Below the pieces are notes generated by a model that was not told where the DNA came from, did not search any database, and was given only the letters and a program-made list of their open reading frames with translations. The position numbers and the translations under genes were made by a program. A stretch of DNA of 64,000 nt from JAXHLG01 sp034522495 (lineage in GTDB: Bacteria; Patescibacteriota; Minisyncoccia; Moranbacterales; DUUL01), in contig JAXHLG010000002.1 of the NCBI GenBank assembly GCA_034522495.1, forward strand, positions 806,001 through 870,000, read 5' to 3'. Position 1 is the first letter of the stretch, and the number at the start of each line of letters is the position of its first letter. Shown here one piece after another: positions 59,530 to 64,000 of this stretch.

Positions 59530-59646
59530 TTGACAACCCAATCAGTCCGGCCGATTATGGAATACGCCAAAGAGAATATGACAGATGAAACGAGTATTAA
59601 TAAGGTTAGAGATAATGCCGGAAAGCTGAGAAAATACATAAATTAA
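59530..59646 (+). pseudogene. C-terminal gene fragment
   Basis: A 38-residue frame (TTG start after TAG) reading QSVRPIMEYAKENMTDETSI and ending RKYIN. Charged and helical; no start motif. Probably the tail of a deleted gene. Confidence 0.35.
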
Positions 59647-59653
59647 AACATCT

Positions 59654-60271
59654 ATGAACAAAAAAACCCAAGTCCTTATCGTCCACGGAGGGATGACTTT
59701 CAGGAATAAACGGGATTACCTGGAATATTTGAAAACCCGGGAAATTGACATTGAAAAAATAACCAAGTGGACGGATGATTTTCTGGAAAAATCTTTAGGG
59801 GGAAATTTTGAAATCATCAAGCCCCGGATGCCCTTGGGCGAAAACGCCAAATACGAGGAATGGAAAATTCATTTTGAAAGGCACTTCCCTTTCCTTGAGA
59901 ATGGTATTATTTTGATCGGCATATCTTTGGGCGGAACTTTTTTGGCAAGATACTTATCGGAAAACAAATTTCCCAAAAAGATTCTTTCCACTTACTTGAT
60001 TGCCCCGCCTTACGATGATACTTTGATAGGCGAAGACCTAGCCGGCGGATTCAGACTGCAATCCGACCTGTCCTTGCTGGGGAAAAGCTCCGGGAAGCTT
60101 TATTTAATGTTTTCCAAAGACGATGACGTGGTGCCGGCGTCCCACGCGGAAAAATATCGCAAGAAGCTTAAAAACGCAGAGATAATCCTTTATGAGAGCA
60201 AAAACGGCCACTTCAAAATCCCCGAATTTCCGGAGATTGTGGAGTTAATTAAAAATGATGCTAACAAATGA
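59654..60271 (+). CDS. Small serine hydrolase (RBBP9/YdeN-like)
   Basis: 205 residues, alpha/beta hydrolase. Nucleophile Ser in LIGISLGGTF, Asp in FSKDDDVVPASH and His in KNGHFKI. The HG motif VLIVHGGM is at the N-terminus. Hydrolyses an unknown ester or peptide. Its stop overlaps the start of the AlkD-like gene by four bases. Confidence 0.82.
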   Translation: MNKKTQVLIVHGGMTFRNKRDYLEYLKTREIDIEKITKWTDDFLEKSLGGNFEIIKPRMPLGENAKYEEWKIHFERHFPFLENGIILIGISLGGTFLARYLSENKFPKKILSTYLIAPPYDDTLIGEDLAGGFRLQSDLSLLGKSSGKLYLMFSKDDDVVPASHAEKYRKKLKNAEIILYESKNGHFKIPEFPEIVELIKNDANK

Positions 60272-60993
60272 AGACAAATAAGATCATTGAAGCAATTCGT
60301 CAAGAAATCAAAACAAGTGCCGAGAAGAATTTTCGGAAAAATAGTCAGAAATTCCACCAAGAAAAAATTGTTTGCTATGAGGTAAGGACTCCGATTGTGC
60401 GAAAAATCGCTGCCAAATACTTCAAACAAATCAAAACTCTCTCTAAAGAAGAAAATTTTAATTTGAGTGAAAAATTGCTCAAAAGCAATTTCAATGAAGA
60501 AGCGACTATCGCTATCCAATGGGTTGGCAAGCTATCTAAACATTTTGAGAAAAAAGACTTTGAAATTTTTGAGGAGTGGCTGGGAAAATATATGGACAAT
60601 TGGGCTAAAGTGGATGATTTTTGCCTGCACGTGATTCAGCCCATGATTGAAAAATATCCGGAATTAATTGATAAGGTAAAAAGCTGGTCTCGCTCCGGGA
60701 ATATGTGGCTGAGAAGAGCTTCGGCAGTGAGCTTTATTGCCACAATCGACGGTTTTTATGCCACCAAGCAAAACCTGGCGGATATTTTTGAAGTAGCGGA
60801 AAATCTCTTGCAAGACAAAGAAGACTTGGTCCAAAAAGGCTGTGGCTGGATGCTCAAGGCCGCTTCCGTGCATCATCAAAAGCAAGTTTTTGATTTTGTG
60901 ATGAAGCATAAGCAGCAAATGCCTCGAACCGCTCTGCGTTACGCCATTGAAAAAATGCCGGATGAATCAAGAAAGCAAGCAATGGAAAAATAA
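60268..60993 (+). CDS. DNA alkylation repair protein (AlkD-like)
   Basis: 241 residues of HEAT-like helices. Conserved MDNWAKVDDFC, NMWLRRASAVSF (active-site Trp and Arg) and QKGCGWMLKAAS match the AlkC/AlkD DNA glycosylase family, which removes positively charged alkylated bases. Coupled to the upstream hydrolase gene by a four-base overlap. Confidence 0.88.
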   Translation: MKTNKIIEAIRQEIKTSAEKNFRKNSQKFHQEKIVCYEVRTPIVRKIAAKYFKQIKTLSKEENFNLSEKLLKSNFNEEATIAIQWVGKLSKHFEKKDFEIFEEWLGKYMDNWAKVDDFCLHVIQPMIEKYPELIDKVKSWSRSGNMWLRRASAVSFIATIDGFYATKQNLADIFEVAENLLQDKEDLVQKGCGWMLKAASVHHQKQVFDFVMKHKQQMPRTALRYAIEKMPDESRKQAMEK

Positions 60994-60996
60994 TAA

Positions 60997-61024
60997 AAGC
61001 CACTAGGATTCTCCTTAGTGGCTT
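60997..61024. terminator. Bidirectional terminator
   Basis: AAGCCACTAGGA and TCCTTAGTGGCTT form the stem, with A/T-rich flanks. It lies between the converging AlkD-like gene and the zinc-ribbon gene. Confidence 0.75.
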
Positions 61025-61054
61025 AAAGATTAACTGTTCTTGTTTAATCTTAAT

Positions 61055-61228
61055 TTAATTGTTTTCTATATTACCTTCAACTTTAAATCTATGGCTACAC
61101 TTTTTGCAGGTGAACCATGAAGATTCAATAATCATGCGAATTGCAGGGTTGGTCAAGTTTACTTCTAGTCTCCACTTTTCCGAACATTGAGGACAAACAA
61201 TTATAATCACATTTTTTTCTTCAGTCAT
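61055..61228 (-). CDS. 57-residue zinc-ribbon protein
   Basis: MTEEKNVIIIVCPQCSEKWR... with CPQC and CKKC pairs 27 residues apart, a probable zinc ribbon. AAGGGGGCTGTG gives the same G-rich ribosome site seen in the 42-kb genes. Function unknown; could bind nucleic acid or act as a small regulator. Confidence 0.65.
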   Translation of the reverse strand: MTEEKNVIIIVCPQCSEKWRLEVNLTNPAIRMIIESSWFTCKKCSHRFKVEGNIENN

Positions 61229-61352
61229 CACAGCCCCCTTTTTTCAATAAGCTTCTATTAACGATAAACTTGCTTACTAGCTTAAGCGCAAGTTACCATA
61301 ATTAAAATTCATTGTCCATAGTTAATAATTACTTTTTATAATCTACAAAATA

Positions 61353-61775
61353 TTGCCAATAAAAATTAGATGGCTCATTTCATATTTTTATGCGGACAAG
61401 TTTGTTGTGGGAGTGGTCGCTTTTATCCGAAAAAATGATAAAATTCTTCTTTTGAAGCATTCTTATCACTACCACTGGTCACTACCGGGAGGATTTCTCA
61501 AGAAAAAAGAAGACGCCTACACGGCTATCAAGAGAGAAATCAAGGAAGAAACCGGCCTGGATATAAAAGTTAATGATATTTTAAAGATTCACTATGGTTC
61601 TAAAAAGCCTATCCTTGACATCATCGTTGACTGTCAACTGGTTGGAGGGAAAATCAAAGTTGATGAAAAAGAAATAAAGTCGGCCAAATTCTTCCCCATC
61701 AATGAATTGCCTCTTAATGACATTTTAAATATTCATCGGGAATATATAAAAGAATACAAAAGCAACCCTAGTTAG
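61353..61775 (+). CDS. Nudix hydrolase
   Basis: 140 residues from a TTG start. The Nudix box GGFLKKKEDAYTAIKREIKEETGL matches Gx5Ex7REUxEExGU. Cleaves nucleoside diphosphate derivatives; the substrate is unknown. A short hydrophobic N-terminus (WLISYFYADKF) is unusual. A bidirectional terminator follows. Confidence 0.88.
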   Translation: MPIKIRWLISYFYADKFVVGVVAFIRKNDKILLLKHSYHYHWSLPGGFLKKKEDAYTAIKREIKEETGLDIKVNDILKIHYGSKKPILDIIVDCQLVGGKIKVDEKEIKSAKFFPINELPLNDILNIHREYIKEYKSNPS

Positions 61776-61787
61776 GATGTAAGTTAA

Positions 61788-61824
61788 TCAAAAAGTCTGC
61801 CTTGAATTCAAGACAGACTTTCGT
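61788..61824. terminator. Bidirectional terminator
   Basis: AAGTCTGCCTTGAATTCAAG with its complement CAGACTT makes a 15-bp stem with T-runs on both strands, between the Nudix gene and the gene at 61831. Confidence 0.8.
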
Positions 61825-61830
61825 TGTAAT

Positions 61831-62046
61831 TTATTGAAGCAAGTACACTTCTACATCATCAGTGATAGTTATTGGAACTCCTTTTTTGCTTACAGCAGTT
61901 ACTGGATTATTAGGTTTATCCTGAAATATAGGATCACGAAGCTTGATATAGATTGTGACGCCTATATCAATATTATCTCCATCACCCGCCTCTACCGCAT
62001 TTTTGAAAATGAACTGACTTCCTGCTGGCAAATCTTTGAACAACAT
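61831..62046 (-). CDS. Hypothetical small beta-rich protein
   Basis: 71 residues from ATG 62046 (MLFKDLPAGSQFIFKNA), eight codons inside the longer frame. AAAGGAGGAGTTT precedes it, so this start is chosen. Alternating beta-type sequence (VTIYIKLRD, VPITITDDVEVYLL). No family recognised. Monocistronic with its own terminator. Confidence 0.6.
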   Translation of the reverse strand: MLFKDLPAGSQFIFKNAVEAGDGDNIDIGVTIYIKLRDPIFQDKPNNPVTAVSKKGVPITITDDVEVYLLQ

Positions 62047-62098
62047 AAACTCCTCCTTTTTTGGTTTCACTCAAAACCGCAAAAATATGCAAATTTGG

Positions 62099-62443
62099 CT
62101 ATAGAGACAAAAAATGATTTTCCGCCTCGCTCTCCTGAAGCTCAAATTGATAATAACTGAACAGGTCCTCGTAAGCTCTGGCACATAAACGGCTATCGAC
62201 AATTCTGACCTTGCGAACAATACCCAGTTCGGCCACCGGCAGCTTGGCGATGACTGAGAATTTTTGAGGACAAATCCTCCATTCAACCTTTTTGGTTAAT
62301 GCGTCCTTTTGCGAGAAACTCTTAAAATCAAAATCGGAAGCCCAGCCGCCTTCCTGCGGAGGAACAAAAAACACTGTTAAAATTAAACAATAGAAAGTAA
62401 AACCCAGCAAGACCCCCAGCAATATATTTATAATTTTCCTCAC
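62099..62443 (-). CDS. Hypothetical secreted/anchored small protein
   Basis: 114 residues from GTG 62443, with GGGAGG six bases upstream. One N-terminal hydrophobic helix (about 4-27), then a polar domain with two Cys (WRICPQKF, SRLCARAY). No family recognised. Monocistronic. Confidence 0.6.
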   Translation of the reverse strand: MRKIINILLGVLLGFTFYCLILTVFFVPPQEGGWASDFDFKSFSQKDALTKKVEWRICPQKFSVIAKLPVAELGIVRKVRIVDSRLCARAYEDLFSYYQFELQESEAENHFLSL

Positions 62444-62487
62444 AGCCGGCCTCCCTTTTATTAAAGTTGATTGCTAAAGAACTAATT

Positions 62488-62617
62488 GAAATCACTGAAG
62501 AATGTCATTCTGAACTTGATTCAGAATCTATGAATTTACAAAAATGGCTTATTCAGGGAGATCCTGATTTTCATCAGGATGACAAAATCTTAAAATAATT
62601 CATTCTTCATTGATTTC
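62488..62617. repeat. MITE-like repeat, family M, copy 4 (short)
   Basis: GAAATCACTGAAGAATGTCA to ATTCTTCATTGATTTC. Shorter than the others; it lacks the GGCGGACACGG block but keeps TCATTCTGAACTTGATTCAG and AGATCCTGATTTTCATCAGG. Confidence 0.8.
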
Positions 62618-62653
62618 CTAATTTTAACTTGTTTTATACCACATAGCCGGAAA

Positions 62654-62950
62654 ATGTCAATATATCGCTTGAGCAAACTCCCTTTTGCACACAATAAGCA
62701 TTGCATGACAAGACAGCTTTATTGCCTCAAGCTAGCGGACCGGGCCGGGAGGCCCACTCCAGCAGCCAGTCAAGAATTGACAAATCCGGAAAAATGTACA
62801 CGGGGACGAGAAGGAGCTTTTCGATGCTCCGCGTGCGGCTGCAATTCTTGCAAGGATTACTATGACATAACGGAGCTGGTAATCCCGGGCGAAGGATTCA
62901 AAAAAATCGGGGTGACCTGTACGAAATGCACCGCCATTCATCTGGATTGA
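62654..62950 (+). CDS. Small zinc-ribbon protein
   Basis: 98 residues (or 81 from the ATG at 62705, MTRQLYCLKLADRAG). C-terminal RCSACGCNSCKDYYDITELV and VTCTKCTAIHL give a CxxCxCxxC...CxxC zinc ribbon. The N-terminal part is poorly defined. Followed by a strong bidirectional terminator. Function unknown. Confidence 0.6.
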   Translation: MSIYRLSKLPFAHNKHCMTRQLYCLKLADRAGRPTPAASQELTNPEKCTRGREGAFRCSACGCNSCKDYYDITELVIPGEGFKKIGVTCTKCTAIHLD

Positions 62951-62967
62951 TTTTCTATCATCAAAAT

Positions 62968-63006
62968 AAACAAGGGCCGCATCAGCTGATACGGCCCTTT
63001 CTTTTT
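62968..63006. terminator. Bidirectional terminator
   Basis: AAGGGCCGCATCAGCTGATA with CGGCCCTTT forms a long stem, T-run after it. It lies between converging small genes. Confidence 0.85.
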
Positions 63007-63083
63007 GGCAAATTTAAATCCATATTTAAATATAGATTTAAATATATATTTATTTTAATCCATTCAGCAATAATACCCATTTC

Positions 63084-63314
63084 TCAATGTGAATTATCCG
63101 ACTCTTTAATCCACCCGCATTTCACGCATACAGAACCATCAGCGCCGCCAAACATTTCCTCGAATCCCAATCCCCCACATTTCGGACATTTGTTAACAAA
63201 GTAAAGCCAAACCGCAAAGCCAATCGCTCCGATTATCAAAAGGGTTATTATAAAGCCTCCAATAAAACATGCTACAGACCAGTAGCCGATAGCAAAATTA
63301 TACAACTGTTCCAT
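63084..63314 (-). CDS. Membrane-anchored zinc-ribbon protein
   Basis: 76 residues. A transmembrane region (about 9-40) followed by a CPKCGGLGF...CVKCGW zinc ribbon, probably cytoplasmic. AGGAGGCGGGTT precedes the ATG. No family recognised. It belongs with the other small zinc-ribbon genes here. Confidence 0.7.
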   Translation of the reverse strand: MEQLYNFAIGYWSVACFIGGFIITLLIIGAIGFAVWLYFVNKCPKCGGLGFEEMFGGADGSVCVKCGWIKESDNSH

Positions 63315-63425
63315 AACCCGCCTCCTATTGTTCTATATTTTTTTATGCTATACTATGAAAGAACTTTGCTATTAATTTAATTCAGAAATATAAAAAAGTC
63401 AAAATAAATTATTATACTTATCCTC

Positions 63426-63941
63426 ATGCTTGAACTGGAAAAAACATATTTAGCCAAATACTTGCCGAAAGGTTTAAAAGATTGCTCCTTCAAAGAGGTG
63501 ATCGATGTTTATATTCCCAAAACTGATCCACACCCTGTTTTAAGGCTGAGGAAAAATGGAAGTAATTTTGAAATGACCAAAAAACAGCCAGTCAAAGGAG
63601 GAGACGCTTCAGCGCAGACCGAGGAAACCATTATTTTGAGCCGAGAAGAATTCGATGCCCTGAACAATCAAGTCGAAGGCAAAAGAGTCCGCAAAGTTCG
63701 ATATTCTTATAATCATCAAGGCAAAACCGCCGAAATTGATGTATTCCAGGATGATTTAAAGGGACTGGTTTTGGTGGACTTTGAATTTGAGAGCGTCAAT
63801 GACAAAGAAATCTTTGTCATGCCCGACTTCTGCCTAGCCGACGTCACCCAAGAAGACTTCATCGCCGGCGGGATGTTGTGCGGGAAGGGATGTGGGGATA
63901 TTGAGGAAAAATTGAATCGATTCGGCTACCAAAAAATTTGA
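63426..63941 (+). CDS. CYTH-like protein
   Basis: 171 residues. Begins MLELEKTYLAKYLP (ELEK, the ExExK signature), then VLRLRKNGSNFEMTKKQPV and EETIILSREEFDAL, AEIDVFQDDLKGLVLVDFEFES. This is a triphosphate tunnel metalloenzyme fold. Substrate unknown; the second CYTH gene in the window. A terminator follows directly. Confidence 0.8.
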   Translation: MLELEKTYLAKYLPKGLKDCSFKEVIDVYIPKTDPHPVLRLRKNGSNFEMTKKQPVKGGDASAQTEETIILSREEFDALNNQVEGKRVRKVRYSYNHQGKTAEIDVFQDDLKGLVLVDFEFESVNDKEIFVMPDFCLADVTQEDFIAGGMLCGKGCGDIEEKLNRFGYQKI

Positions 63942-63965
63942 AAGCCTTCCCGCTGGGAAGGCTTT
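63941..63965 (+). terminator. Intrinsic terminator
   Basis: AAAGCCTTCCCGCTGGGAAG, continuing GCTTT, forms the stem; ATTTTTCC tail. Confidence 0.85.
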
Positions 63966-64000
63966 ATTTTTCCATTATTCTTCTCTTTTTATGACCTCTT

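Noticed and set aside
1..64000. tRNA, rRNA or riboswitch genes
   Set aside because: Looked for T-loop-like words and conserved rRNA segments; found none convincing by eye.

Overview
The window looks like a chromosomal segment of an uncultured Patescibacteria/CPR bacterium, most likely of the Parcubacteria side. This is inferred from gene content, not from a marker phylogeny. The basis is AT-rich DNA with the standard code (TGG for Trp, TGA as stop), a compact F-type ATP synthase operon, an rpmH-rnpA-yidC-khpB cluster without an adjacent dnaA, S16 and NusA with long charged tails, secreted proteins with 'NLGWIDF' type motifs, and an unusually dense set of short intergenic repeats. No rRNA, tRNA or CRISPR array was recognised.

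Layout. 0-5 kb: cell-surface polysaccharide genes (flippase fragment, UDP-glucose dehydrogenase, glycosyltransferase). 5-10.6 kb: housekeeping genes on the minus strand (rpsP, clpP, tig, ppa, nusA). 10.9-14.3 kb: MacB-like ABC exporter and a Ca2+/Na+ antiporter. 14.3-18.7 kb: a thymidylate/dNTP cluster (dUTPase, dTMP kinase, ThyX-like protein, dCMP deaminase, two small P-loop kinases) that together could make dTTP from dCMP/dUTP. 19-24.5 kb: a secreted protein, RodA, MltG and an efflux adaptor. 24.5-27.8 kb: one-carbon genes folD and glyA, an FtsB-like protein and a 37-residue membrane peptide. 28-32.6 kb: plus-strand rpmH-rnpA-yidC-khpB, then a flippase and a glycosyltransferase. 32.7-40.7 kb: the complete ATP synthase operon in canonical order, with repeats filling its gaps. 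41-42.6 kb: three small minus-strand genes with strong Shine-Dalgarno sites and individual terminators. 42.9-45.7 kb: lepA, expanded by in-frame repeat sequence, overlapped at its start by a LAGLIDADG endonuclease gene.

45.8-54.4 kb is the most unusual part. It is a run of small, unrelated, AT-rich, plus-strand genes separated by imperfect palindromes whose ends resemble integron attC recombination sites. No integrase gene is visible, so I read it as a candidate cassette array lacking an integrase. A 1328-bp IS4-type element sits in one cassette gene with a 10-bp target duplication, and the broken methyltransferase can be reconstructed exactly. 54-64 kb holds accessory plus-strand enzymes (two CYTH proteins, an APH-type kinase, Sua5, isochorismatase-like, Ham1-like, serine hydrolase, AlkD-like, Nudix), several gene scars, and more small zinc-ribbon or membrane proteins with strong Shine-Dalgarno sites.

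At least seven families of short repeats or hairpins recur in the gaps. Two of them form part of the lepA reading frame.
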